9,156 nucleotides of DNA from CAVZLD01 sp964522605 (lineage in GTDB: Bacteria > Planctomycetota > Planctomycetia > Pirellulales > Pirellulaceae). Positions 1 to 6,927 of the stretch are shown in pieces (the first letter of the stretch is position 1; each line of letters begins with the position of its first letter). The stretch spans positions 1 through 9,156 of the forward strand of contig CAZFWV010000278.1 in the NCBI GenBank assembly GCA_964522605.1, written 5' to 3'. Made by a program: the position numbers and the translations under genes. The notes under the pieces are model-generated. The model searched no databases, was not told the origin of the DNA, and was given only the letters and a program-made list of their open reading frames with translations.

Positions 1-2
1 CT

Positions 3-44
3 GGAGACTGGAGACTACAGCCTGCAGCCTACCGTCTCCAGTCT
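3..44. repeat. Heptamer repeat array with inverted arms (left)
   Basis: Six consecutive 7-base units can be read in one phase: GGAGACT, GGAGACT, ACAGCCT, GCAGCCT, ACCGTCT, CCAGTCT. The array contains an 11-bp perfect inverted repeat, 5-15 (AGACTGGAGAC) against 34-44 (GTCTCCAGTCT), with an 18-base loop. It ends about 20 bases upstream of the first gene and may continue beyond the left edge of the window. It is the same repeat family as 1132-1208 and 9091-9156. Any function as a terminator or insulator is inference. Confidence 0.8.
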
Positions 45-52
45 ATTCTCGA

Positions 53-58
53 TGAGGA
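53..58 (+). promoter_or_regulatory. Ribosome binding site of the first methyltransferase gene
   Basis: TGAGGA lies seven bases before the ATG at 66 and is a good Shine-Dalgarno match. It supports the chosen start. It begins only nine bases after the end of the upstream repeat array, so the repeat occupies the 5' untranslated or promoter region of this gene. Confidence 0.6.
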
Positions 59-65
59 CTTCGCT

Positions 66-902
66 ATGATTCACAGTCCCGCGGTTTCGAAGTCCGTGAT
101 CCGAGGGCACTACGATCTGTCGACGTTGTTTTATTGGCTCTTCTGGGGGCCGCACATTCATCATGGGCTTTGGGAACGGAACGAATCGAGCCGTGTGGCA
201 CAAATCCAATTGACGGAGCGATTGGCCGATTACGCGGACATCCGTCGCGGCCAGCGTCTGTTGGACATCGGCTGCGGAATGGGCGGTTCCTCGATTCACC
301 TTGCGCGCACACGAGGTGTGCATTGCCAGGGAGTGACGATCAGCCCGCTGCAGTGTCGTTGGGCGCGGCTGTCGGCCCGATTCCACCGCGTGAACTCCCA
401 GGTTTCATTTTGTCGTGCGGATGTGGAGGAGGCAGAGTTTCCCGCGCAATCGGTCGATGTGGTCTGGAGCATCGAATGTACCGAGCACTTATTTGAGAAG
501 CCTCGGTTCTTTCAGCAAGCCGGAAAGTGGATTCGCCCTGGAGGTCGCGTGGCCATCTGTGCGTGGCTGGCCGGCGATGACATTCAGGCCGATGAGATGC
601 GCCGCCAGTTGGTTCTCGATGTGTGCGAGGGGTTCTTTTGTCCATCGTTGGGTACTCGAGCGGACTATGTCGACTGGCTCTCGCAGGCTGGCTTTGCGGT
701 AGAAACGAATCAGGATTGGACTCGTCAAGTCATGCGGACGTGGGAGATCTGTCGCGATCGAGTGCGGCGCAGTGGTGTCCGTTGGCTGGCACGCGGGATT
801 GACCGTGACACCGTCCTGTTCCTGGATCGCTTCGAGACGATTCTTCAGGCCTATCAGAACGGTGCGATGGAGTATGGATGTTTTGTCGCACGAAAGGAAT
901 AG
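66..902 (+). CDS. SAM-dependent methyltransferase, gamma-tocopherol methyltransferase-like
   Basis: This is a 278-residue class I (Rossmann-fold) methyltransferase, probably soluble. The SAM-binding motif I is DIGCGMGG at residues 67-74, preceded by LL. The segment WSIECTEHLFEK around 134-145 resembles the WSxExxEHxxxK stretch of gamma-tocopherol, MPBQ and related C-methyltransferases. The N-terminal VIRGHYDLS (11-19) followed by WGPHIHHGLWE (27-37) is also typical of that group and of cyclopropane-synthase-like enzymes. The start is supported by TGAGGA seven bases upstream. The next gene follows after 61 bases on the same strand. In this context a prenylated, alkylated or polyketide-derived aromatic ring is a plausible substrate, but that is inferred from neighbours. 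Family assignment is firm; the exact substrate is unknown. Confidence 0.88.
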   Translation: MIHSPAVSKSVIRGHYDLSTLFYWLFWGPHIHHGLWERNESSRVAQIQLTERLADYADIRRGQRLLDIGCGMGGSSIHLARTRGVHCQGVTISPLQCRWARLSARFHRVNSQVSFCRADVEEAEFPAQSVDVVWSIECTEHLFEKPRFFQQAGKWIRPGGRVAICAWLAGDDIQADEMRRQLVLDVCEGFFCPSLGTRADYVDWLSQAGFAVETNQDWTRQVMRTWEICRDRVRRSGVRWLARGIDRDTVLFLDRFETILQAYQNGAMEYGCFVARKE

Positions 903-963
903 CCGGGACTGGGGGATTGCGATTTGCTGCCTCGTCAGTTCCGATTTGGGGAGTTGATCAGAG

Positions 964-2016
964 ATGGATCTCGACGGGAAATCAATCGACAAGCCACGGT
1001 CGTCTCCTGCGCCGCCGGTGTCCGACTCCGAGAATTCGCGTCCGGAGTCTGGCGTTGTCCGCACGCAGCTGGTCGGTACTGCCAACGGTGAAAATGTTGT
1101 TCCCTCGGCCGGAAATCGAGCGACCAACGGTGCAGGCTGCAGGCTGCAGGCTGGAGACTGCAGTTTGGAGACTGCAGGCTACAGACTCCAGCCTCCAGTC
1201 TCCAGCCTACGACAGGCCCTGCCGCACTGTGGACGTCTGATCGGAGTCCTGCTGGGACTCGGGACGCAGTTGCTTTTTGTCTGGACGGTCTGGCACTTGT
1301 TCTTCTTTCTGCGGGATGGGCAAGTGGAAGCTTCGCGTACTTTTTCCCCACTGAGTGACTTGGGGTTGTCGCTGCAGTATGCCCTGCCGCACAGCCTGCT
1401 GCTTTGGCCGCCCTTTGCCAAAAGACTGAAGCGGATTGTGCCACCGGAGTTTTACGGTTGTTTCTATTGCGCAGTGACCTGCATCTGTTTGATGGTCCTG
1501 TTCCACGCTTGGACGGCGTCACCGGTGATCCTGTGGGAACTGACCGGGGGACTGCGGATTACTGTGCAGGTGGCGTTTTTCCTATCTTGGATCGCCTTGT
1601 TCTACAGCCTGAGCCTTTCCGGCTTGGGGTATCAAACCGGATTGACGCCGTGGTGGGCCTGGGTCCGTCATCGTCCCCAGCCGCGCCGAACCTTCGTGCC
1701 TCGCGGGGCGTATCGGTGGTTTCGCCATCCGATCTATTTGAGTTTTCTGGGTCTGATCTGGTTCACGCCCCGGATGACGATCGACCATGCGATCCTCACG
1801 ACGGTCTGGACGATCTACATCTTTGTTGGCAGCTATCTGAAAGATGAGCGGTTAGCGTACTATCTGGGAGAAAGTTACCGCGCCTATCAAACCCGAGTTC
1901 CCGGTTATCCTTTGATCGGGTTCGGGCCGCTCGGGCGTCGACCGGTGGCCGTGCTTGCGGATGGCACGACGGCGGGAGCCCTAGCCTGTGGTGACCCGGC
2001 GCGAAAGGCGGCTTGA
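964..2016 (+). CDS. Integral membrane methyltransferase, ICMT/NnrU-like, with repeat-derived N-terminal segment
   Basis: This 350-residue protein has its conserved part at about residues 90-318. Hydrophobic segments lie near 91-117, 137-152, 163-182, 197-218 and 255-292. They are followed by the hallmark of isoprenylcysteine-type membrane methyltransferases: RGAYRWFRHPIY (247-258), then KDERLAYYLGESYRAY (293-308) and a VPGYP end (312-316). Such enzymes use SAM to methylate lipophilic acceptors at the membrane. In Bacillus, BpsB of this superfamily O-methylates alkylpyrones made by the type III PKS BpsA, which makes the nearby PKS noteworthy. Residues 1-89 are low-complexity and unlike the family. 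Residues 57-82 are encoded by a heptamer array. ATG 964 has GGGGAG at 948-953, and I see no ATG, GTG or TTG between the array and the conserved core. The stop overlaps the next gene's ATG (TGATG). The true N terminus is the least certain part. Confidence 0.82.
   Translation: MDLDGKSIDKPRSSPAPPVSDSENSRPESGVVRTQLVGTANGENVVPSAGNRATNGAGCRLQAGDCSLETAGYRLQPPVSSLRQALPHCGRLIGVLLGLGTQLLFVWTVWHLFFFLRDGQVEASRTFSPLSDLGLSLQYALPHSLLLWPPFAKRLKRIVPPEFYGCFYCAVTCICLMVLFHAWTASPVILWELTGGLRITVQVAFFLSWIALFYSLSLSGLGYQTGLTPWWAWVRHRPQPRRTFVPRGAYRWFRHPIYLSFLGLIWFTPRMTIDHAILTTVWTIYIFVGSYLKDERLAYYLGESYRAYQTRVPGYPLIGFGPLGRRPVAVLADGTTAGALACGDPARKAA
1132..1208. repeat. Heptamer array inside a coding sequence
   Basis: Eleven uninterrupted heptamers are read in one phase: three GCAGGCT, then GGAGACT, GCAGTTT, GGAGACT, GCAGGCT, ACAGACT, CCAGCCT, CCAGTCT, CCAGCCT. 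The strand sense flips midway, giving a 13-bp perfect inverted repeat (1148-1160, AGGCTGGAGACTG, against 1196-1208) around a 35-base loop. The array is translated without a stop as residues 57-82 of the membrane methyltransferase. Same family as 3-44 and 9091-9156. Confidence 0.88.
2004..2011 (+). promoter_or_regulatory. Ribosome binding site of the RND transporter gene
   Basis: AAAGGCGG, inside the last codons of the methyltransferase gene, precedes the ATG at 2016 by four bases (AAAGG by seven). It favours that ATG over the in-frame TTG at 2013. The TGATG junction suggests translational coupling. Confidence 0.45.
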
Positions 2017-4499
2017 TGGAGACGTCCGTCGATCCGCATCTGACGACACGACGCCTGCGCTTGTTGTCGGTCTACATTCTCTGCGCCGTGCCGGTAATTG
2101 TTTTCGGCGCCCGCCAGGCGATGCAGAGCAACGCGAATTCTCCGCTCGAATGGGTCGCAGAGACGTTTCCACCGCGAGCGGAGTACAGCGATTTTGTCGA
2201 ACGATTCGGGCCGGGCGATACGCTGCTGATCAGTTGGGATGGTTGCACGATTGATCAACCCAGTCTGGATCTGCTCTTACAGGCTTTGCGCCGAGCGGAT
2301 TGTTTTCGCGCCGCAGATGGTAGCTGGTTGTTCTGTCATGCCACAACCGGACGCGAAACCTTGCAGCAACTGACTCGCGGGCCGATGCCGATCGATGGCT
2401 CCGAAGCCAACCGCCGGTTGCGGGGTGTGCTGATCGGACCGGACGGGAACACAACGTGCGTCGTGGTTACGTTTTCCGCCGATGCACTGAAGAACAGGCA
2501 GGAGATCGTTTCGCAGATTCAGCGACTTGTGACCGAAGTATGTCACGTTGATCTTGCGGACCAGCATCTAGCCGGGCCGGTCATCGACGGCCTTTCGGTC
2601 GATCAAGCAGGCCAGGCTTCCTTGTCTCAGCTAGCGATTCCTTCGGCAATCGTCGTGTTGGCAATCGCCGGCTTCTGCCTGGGTTCGTTTCGCGCCGCGG
2701 TCATCGTCTTTGGACTGTCCGTGTTCTGCCAAGCGGCGACTCTGGCCCTGGTCCATTTTGCCGGTGAAACGATGAGCGCACTGCTGATCGTCTTGCCTCC
2801 TTTGATCCAAGTCCTCGCCGTGGCCGGGGGCGTCCACCTGACGAACTACTACTTCGAGTCCCGGGGCGTCGAAGATCGGAATTCGGCGCCGTGGGCCGCC
2901 GTACGGTTGGGTTGGCTTCCCATTCTGCTCTCGTCGGGAACCACGGCCTTGGGGATTGGTTCGCTGTTGGTCAGTGACCTGACGCCGATTCGGAACTTTG
3001 CCGCATTCGGGTCGGCCGGTGTGCTGCTGACCTGCAGTTTACTGCTGACCGTCGTCCCGCTGCTGTGGACGCTCTTCCCCGTCGGTGAGGCGGGGGTGCG
3101 GACCGATGGTTCGACACAAGTTCTGGCGGAGCACGGCCGATGGGCATTGCTCACCGACTGGATGCGTCAGCAACACCGTGCTGTCGTGCTGACAGGGATC
3201 GGCCTGATGGTCATCGTGGGTGTAGGAATCAAAGACCTCAAGACATCGGTGCGGATCGAGACGCTGTTCGGACCGCACAGCCGGATTGTCCACGATTATC
3301 GCTGGCTCGAGGAGCATATTGGTTTTGTCGTTCCGATTGAGGTGGTCCTGAGGTATGACGCTGCCGCAGCGGAATCGCCGCTCGCACGATTACAGCGCGT
3401 CAAAGCAGTCGAGGATGCCTTGCGAGCGATGCCGGAAGTGGGTGCCACGCTTTCTGCGGTCGACTTCCTGCCCAGCGGCGCTTTCGAAACCGATATTCGG
3501 GCGGGCGAGGTTCCTGCAGAGCCGGCGTTTGTCGCATCTTCGGCTCGGCAGGAGCCTCGCCTTCCCAGTTTTGGAACCGCCTCGAATCAGGCATGGTCCG
3601 GCGTCGCGCTGCCGCCTGGGATGGAGAGATCTTCCGAACTTCGTTCTGCCCTGATTCAGGCTGGGCGATTGTGGGAATCACGCGGCGCACAGCATTGGCG
3701 AGTCACCGCGTACGTCAGCGCTCTGGACGAGACAGATTATGGTGCGTTTCTGGATCGTGTCCAGAATGTCATCGGGCCGCTGTTGGTGACGTCGATGGAA
3801 TCTGCGAGAGCGCCCGTGACAGAAGAGACCGCCCGAAGCTATTCCGCGGCGATCCCTCTCGCTGGTCTGACCGTCCAGTACACCGGGATCATGCCTTTGG
3901 TCCATGAGATTCAACGGGAACTCATGGACGACCTGTTCCGCAGCTTCCTGATGGCATTGGTACTGATCACGATCGTCATGACGTTGGCACAAGCCGGTTT
4001 CGCGGCAGGGTTGATCGCCATGATTCCGAACGTCTTTCCGGTTCTCCTATTGTTCGGTCTGTTGGGGTGGAACTCCGTTCGGCTCGACATCGGAACCGTA
4101 ATGACTGCAAGTGTCGCCTTGGGCATTGCCGTCGATGATACTCTTCACTTCCTGACCTTCTTCCAACGAGGCATGGCGCGGACGGGATCACGAGTCGATG
4201 CAGTTGGGTTCGCCTATCACCATTGCGGTTCCGCCATGATTCAGACCTCGTTGATTTGCGGTCTCGGGCTGCTCGTGTTTGCGCGGAGTGACTTCGTGCC
4301 GACGAGTCGCTTTGCCTGGATGACCGCCGGACTTCTTGCCGCAGCGCTTGCGGGAGACCTGCTGCTGCTGCCCGCGCTGTTGATTAGCCCGCTTGGCCGA
4401 TTCTTTCCGGCACGCTCTTCTTCACCGGCCGAATCCGCCGATGTGGCCGATACGACGCTCATCGATCGCCCCATCATTCCGCGACGCCGCGCGTCGTGA
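2016..4499 (+). CDS. RND superfamily / MMPL-type transporter
   Basis: This 827-residue inner-membrane protein has the twofold RND plan. TM1 is near residues 14-34, with an extracytoplasmic porter domain at about 40-205. A first membrane bundle lies at about 207-355, TM7 at about 389-405, a second porter domain at about 410-640, and a second bundle at about 641-792. The second bundle has the typical ALGIAVDDTLHFL (701-713) with acidic pair D707-D708. The matching place in the first half, VAGGVHLTNYY (269-279), lacks the acid. MMPL-type members commonly move lipids or other hydrophobic molecules using the proton gradient. Its placement after two methyltransferases and facing a polyketide operon suggests export of that pathway's product (inference). 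Residues 497-516 are encoded by a palindromic GEAPAEP-type repeat. The start is ATG 2016, overlapping the upstream stop by one base. Confidence 0.87.
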   Translation: METSVDPHLTTRRLRLLSVYILCAVPVIVFGARQAMQSNANSPLEWVAETFPPRAEYSDFVERFGPGDTLLISWDGCTIDQPSLDLLLQALRRADCFRAADGSWLFCHATTGRETLQQLTRGPMPIDGSEANRRLRGVLIGPDGNTTCVVVTFSADALKNRQEIVSQIQRLVTEVCHVDLADQHLAGPVIDGLSVDQAGQASLSQLAIPSAIVVLAIAGFCLGSFRAAVIVFGLSVFCQAATLALVHFAGETMSALLIVLPPLIQVLAVAGGVHLTNYYFESRGVEDRNSAPWAAVRLGWLPILLSSGTTALGIGSLLVSDLTPIRNFAAFGSAGVLLTCSLLLTVVPLLWTLFPVGEAGVRTDGSTQVLAEHGRWALLTDWMRQQHRAVVLTGIGLMVIVGVGIKDLKTSVRIETLFGPHSRIVHDYRWLEEHIGFVVPIEVVLRYDAAAAESPLARLQRVKAVEDALRAMPEVGATLSAVDFLPSGAFETDIRAGEVPAEPAFVASSARQEPRLPSFGTASNQAWSGVALPPGMERSSELRSALIQAGRLWESRGAQHWRVTAYVSALDETDYGAFLDRVQNVIGPLLVTSMESARAPVTEETARSYSAAIPLAGLTVQYTGIMPLVHEIQRELMDDLFRSFLMALVLITIVMTLAQAGFAAGLIAMIPNVFPVLLLFGLLGWNSVRLDIGTVMTASVALGIAVDDTLHFLTFFQRGMARTGSRVDAVGFAYHHCGSAMIQTSLICGLGLLVFARSDFVPTSRFAWMTAGLLAAALAGDLLLLPALLISPLGRFFPARSSSPAESADVADTTLIDRPIIPRRRAS
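3504..3561. repeat. GEAPAEP-type palindromic repeat inside the transporter gene
   Basis: Arms 3504-3524 and 3541-3561 are 21 bases each and are inverted complements with two mismatches; the loop is 16 bases. On the - strand, 3561 backwards reads GEAPAEP (preceded by W-E), a peptide I recall as the hallmark of an abundant planctomycete repeat. On the + strand the array is read in the transporter frame as GEVPAEP (497-503) and, from the second arm, ARQEPRLP (510-517). The structure is directly visible. Membership in a genome-wide repeat family is from memory. Confidence 0.75.
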
Positions 4500-4534
4500 T
4501 TATCTGTCAGAGGACGCTCTCCCGTCCGGACGCG

Positions 4535-4640
4535 CTAGGCTTTGTCTCAGAACTCTTCCGCAGCACTGGCAGAGCCCAGTGGCACCCGCTGATTTAGTGT
4601 GCCACTGGCTCTGCCAGTGCAGTATTGAGACAAAGCCTAG
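4535..4640. mobile_element. MITE-like nested palindrome between convergent genes
   Basis: A perfect 15-bp terminal inverted repeat, CTAGGCTTTGTCTCA at 4535-4549 and its complement at 4626-4640, encloses a second long palindrome (4563-4620). The ends are CTAG, so an alternative reading is an 11-bp terminal repeat (GCTTTGTCTCA) flanked by a CTAG target duplication, as some IS5-group elements make. No transposase is encoded in its 106 bases. The TAG stop of the type III PKS (4639-4637, - strand) lies in the right-hand CTAG. It could also act as a bidirectional terminator for the two convergent transcripts, although I see no U tract. Mobility is inferred. Confidence 0.55.
4563..4620. repeat. Inner long hairpin
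   Basis: The left arm is 4563-4585 and the right arm 4599-4620. They pair over 22 bases with a single bulged C in the run 4575-4577, around a 13-base loop. The core half-site CACTGGCAGAGCC and its complement also look like a planctomycete intergenic repeat I recall, so this may be a separate repeat nested in the outer one. In RNA from either strand it would form a very stable stem. Confidence 0.75.
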
Positions 4641-5737
4641 GGTGCAATCGGCGCCTGCTGCACTAGCGCGGCTTCGATGGTGAGACCTGGCCCAAAGGCC
4701 AGCATGACGCAGGGACTATGATCGGGCGACTGCCAGAGTTGTTGCAGAATGAAGAGCACCGTGGGAGATGACATATTGCCGTGTGTTTCGAGGATCTTCC
4801 GAGAAGTTGCGAGTGATTCCGCGCTGAGGTCGAGTGCATCGGAGACGGCGGACAGAATGCGGGGTCCACCCGGGTGAATCGCCCAGCCGCGGATCCGATC
4901 GATCGACAGTCCCTGACGCGAGAGCCAATTGGCGAGCCAAGGTTTCAGCTCGCGGTGGATGACCACGGGAACTTGAGGCGATAGCGACATTTCAAACCCG
5001 TGATCGCCAATTCGCCAACTCATCATGTCCGAGGTTCCCGGCAGGACCGTTGATGCCTGGGAGGTTAATCGCCACTCCTGGCGACTGGCAACAGGAGGCC
5101 GTCCAATCAGCGCGGCCGCTCCATCGGCAAACAGCGCGTTGGCCACCAATTGTTCGGAATTATCCGTGTATTGATGGTGCAGGCTGCAAAGTTCGACGGC
5201 GCACAGCAGTACACACGCGTCGGATCGCGTCGCGGTACATCCCTGAGCGACGCGTAGTCCGTTGAGTGCCCCGTGGCACCCCATGAACCCGACCTGAATT
5301 CGCTCAATCTCCCGCGACAGGCCGAGGCGATCGATCAAAGCAAGATCGATTCCCGGCGCGACGAATCCACTGCAACTCACGGTCACGAAATGAGTGATTT
5401 CGTGTGGAGCAACGGCTGCGTTTGTGATTGCGCTCTGACAAGCCGACTCCGCCAAACCGATTGCGGCCGTTTCATACTTGCGCATTCGCTGAGCGGTCGT
5501 CGGCCCCCGGTCGGAAGGACCGGTTGATGCAGGATAAAAGGTTTGCTCTGGCAGCATGCCCTCAGCGAGTTGCTCCAGGACGACGCTGTATCGCTGCTTC
5601 ACGCCGGAAAGCTGATACAGGGTGGCAAGCGACCGCTGATGCTTCCACGTGGTCGCCAATTGAACGGCGACCCGAGCAGCGTGATCCTGGGGGATGGCGA
5701 AGGGAGGCACAGCCGTACCGAGGCCCGCCAAGGTCAT
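4637..5737 (-). CDS. Type III polyketide synthase (chalcone/stilbene synthase family)
   Basis: This 366-residue protein has the usual length of type III PKSs. The catalytic triad is complete: Cys154 in VGFMGCHGALNGLR, His288 in AIHPGG and Asn321 in THGNMSSPT. The family C-terminal signature is AFGPGLTIE (347-355). These homodimeric ketosynthases condense malonyl-CoA onto an acyl-CoA starter and cyclise the chain to pyrones, resorcinols or phloroglucinols. The starter cannot be read from sequence. The start is ATG 5737-5735, which overlaps the flavoprotein TGA as ATGA. A longer frame runs upstream to 5956 but would add 73 residues of Ala/Pro/Arg-rich sequence lying over the flavoprotein gene, so I reject it. 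The protein ends PIAP, and its TAG lies in the repeat 4535-4640. It is third in the - strand operon, as in srsABC-like phenolic-lipid clusters. Confidence 0.94.
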   Translation of the reverse strand: MTLAGLGTAVPPFAIPQDHAARVAVQLATTWKHQRSLATLYQLSGVKQRYSVVLEQLAEGMLPEQTFYPASTGPSDRGPTTAQRMRKYETAAIGLAESACQSAITNAAVAPHEITHFVTVSCSGFVAPGIDLALIDRLGLSREIERIQVGFMGCHGALNGLRVAQGCTATRSDACVLLCAVELCSLHHQYTDNSEQLVANALFADGAAALIGRPPVASRQEWRLTSQASTVLPGTSDMMSWRIGDHGFEMSLSPQVPVVIHRELKPWLANWLSRQGLSIDRIRGWAIHPGGPRILSAVSDALDLSAESLATSRKILETHGNMSSPTVLFILQQLWQSPDHSPCVMLAFGPGLTIEAALVQQAPIAP

Positions 5738-6927
5738 CTGACCGGCACGGATTGGTTCGACGATCGGATCGGTTTGCCGCAGACTTGTCGCACGACCAGT
5801 TGGTGGAGCGGAGGCAAGGCGCGAAACAGACTCATTGTCCAGTCGATCAAGTGGGGGTGGTGCAGCAGGCGCGCCAGCAGCCGGCACATCCATTGCCGGT
5901 CCGTCACGGCCTGTCGCAGAATCTGTTGCCACTGATCCGGGTAACTGTCTTTCCATCGAACACAGGCCTCCGAGGCGAGTGGCACAAGCGCGTCAGCCGC
6001 CGCTAGCGCCCAGGTCATTCCCTCACCGGTAAAAGGTTCTACATATCCGGCCGCATCGCCGACGAGGAACAATCGGCGCGCACCGGCTCGTTCCATCGTA
6101 CGTGTCAGCGGTGGAGTTCCAAGCCACGAGATACGGTCCAGCGACGCGGGAACCGGCAGGTCACATCGGTTCAAGATGTCGCCAACCATCGCCGCAGGTC
6201 GCTGCCGACGTAAATCCAACGGGTTGATCGCCGCAGCAATATTCAGCTCGTCAGCATTCACTCTCGTCAGTCCGACATAACCGGTGATTCCCACCGCCAT
6301 GGTCAATGTTCCGACCGGATAGGCATCGTCGGCTGTCTGCACAAACGTCTGCAGGCCGATCCGCGAACGGGGTTGAATCTGACTTGCAAACTGAGGATGT
6401 CCGATCAAGCTGGGATGGCTTAATCCGTCGGCACAGATCACAACCTGGGCGAGCGCGGAAAATTCGGTGCCATCCACCGTCTTCAACGTAACGTGTCGAG
6501 AGGAGTCGGTTGGCGACATCGGTAGTCGTGCGGTGGTCTCCGGCAGAAACTCGACGCCCTCGTCGATCGCGGCGTTGACGAGGAGTTGATCGAGAACCGA
6601 GCGGCGGACGGCCACGAGGCCACTGAGTGGGGCGATCAGTCGGCGGCCGTTGGAAGCGATCTGCAGGTGTCGGAGTGGTAGTGGGTCAGCCTGCTGCAAG
6701 GCGGATGACAAGCCATGACGGGTCAACAGAGCCTGTCCCTGTGCCTGCAGACAACCTCCGCAGACTTTGTCGCGCGGGAATCGCTTTGCCTCCACAAGCA
6801 ATGTGTGCCGGCCAGCGCGCGCCAACCCCCGTGCAACAAACGACCCAGCGGGTCCCGCGCCGACGACGATGGCGTCCCAGCCAAGGCCGGCCGCATCCGA
6901 AGCGCAGATGGTTCCCCCCGTGTTCAT
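5734..6927 (-). CDS. FAD-dependent oxidoreductase, geranylgeranyl reductase-like
   Basis: This 397-residue flavoprotein has a dinucleotide-binding motif VVGAGPAG (21-28) and acidic E46 ending the second strand. The adjacent PRDKVCGGC (51-59) is characteristic of the geranylgeranyl reductase and aromatic hydroxylase branch. A second FAD motif, LVGDAAGYVEPFTGEGM (288-304), binds the ribityl/pyrophosphate part. Members either saturate isoprenoid chains or hydroxylate aromatic rings. In the Streptomyces srs operon the flavoprotein SrsC hydroxylates an alkylresorcinol made by the type III PKS, so ring oxidation of the PKS product is a reasonable proposal. The chosen ATG 6927-6925 overlaps the upstream methyltransferase stop (ATGA). 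A TTG at 6939 in the same frame is a weaker alternative. The stop overlaps the PKS start the same way. Confidence 0.9.
   Translation of the reverse strand: MNTGGTICASDAAGLGWDAIVVGAGPAGSFVARGLARAGRHTLLVEAKRFPRDKVCGGCLQAQGQALLTRHGLSSALQQADPLPLRHLQIASNGRRLIAPLSGLVAVRRSVLDQLLVNAAIDEGVEFLPETTARLPMSPTDSSRHVTLKTVDGTEFSALAQVVICADGLSHPSLIGHPQFASQIQPRSRIGLQTFVQTADDAYPVGTLTMAVGITGYVGLTRVNADELNIAAAINPLDLRRQRPAAMVGDILNRCDLPVPASLDRISWLGTPPLTRTMERAGARRLFLVGDAAGYVEPFTGEGMTWALAAADALVPLASEACVRWKDSYPDQWQQILRQAVTDRQWMCRLLARLLHHPHLIDWTMSLFRALPPLHQLVVRQVCGKPIRSSNQSVPVR

Noticed and set aside
1132..1208. CRISPR array interpretation of the heptamer arrays
   Set aside because: Units are 7 bases with no spacers and no cas genes nearby.
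935..1522. Open frame of 195 codons antisense to the membrane methyltransferase
   Set aside because: It contains the complement of the heptamer array (LQSPNCSLQPAACSL) and has no recognisable domain; it is open because of repeat composition.
3400..3690. - strand open frame containing WEGEAPAEP
   Set aside because: This peptide is the translation of a DNA repeat, a common source of spurious hypothetical proteins; the real gene is the transporter on the other strand. Kept only as evidence for the repeat.
5738..5956. Upstream extension of the type III PKS to 5956 (439 residues)
   Set aside because: The extra 73 residues are Ala/Pro/Arg-rich, unlike the family, and lie wholly over the flavoprotein gene. 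The ATG at 5737 gives normal length and an ATGA overlap.
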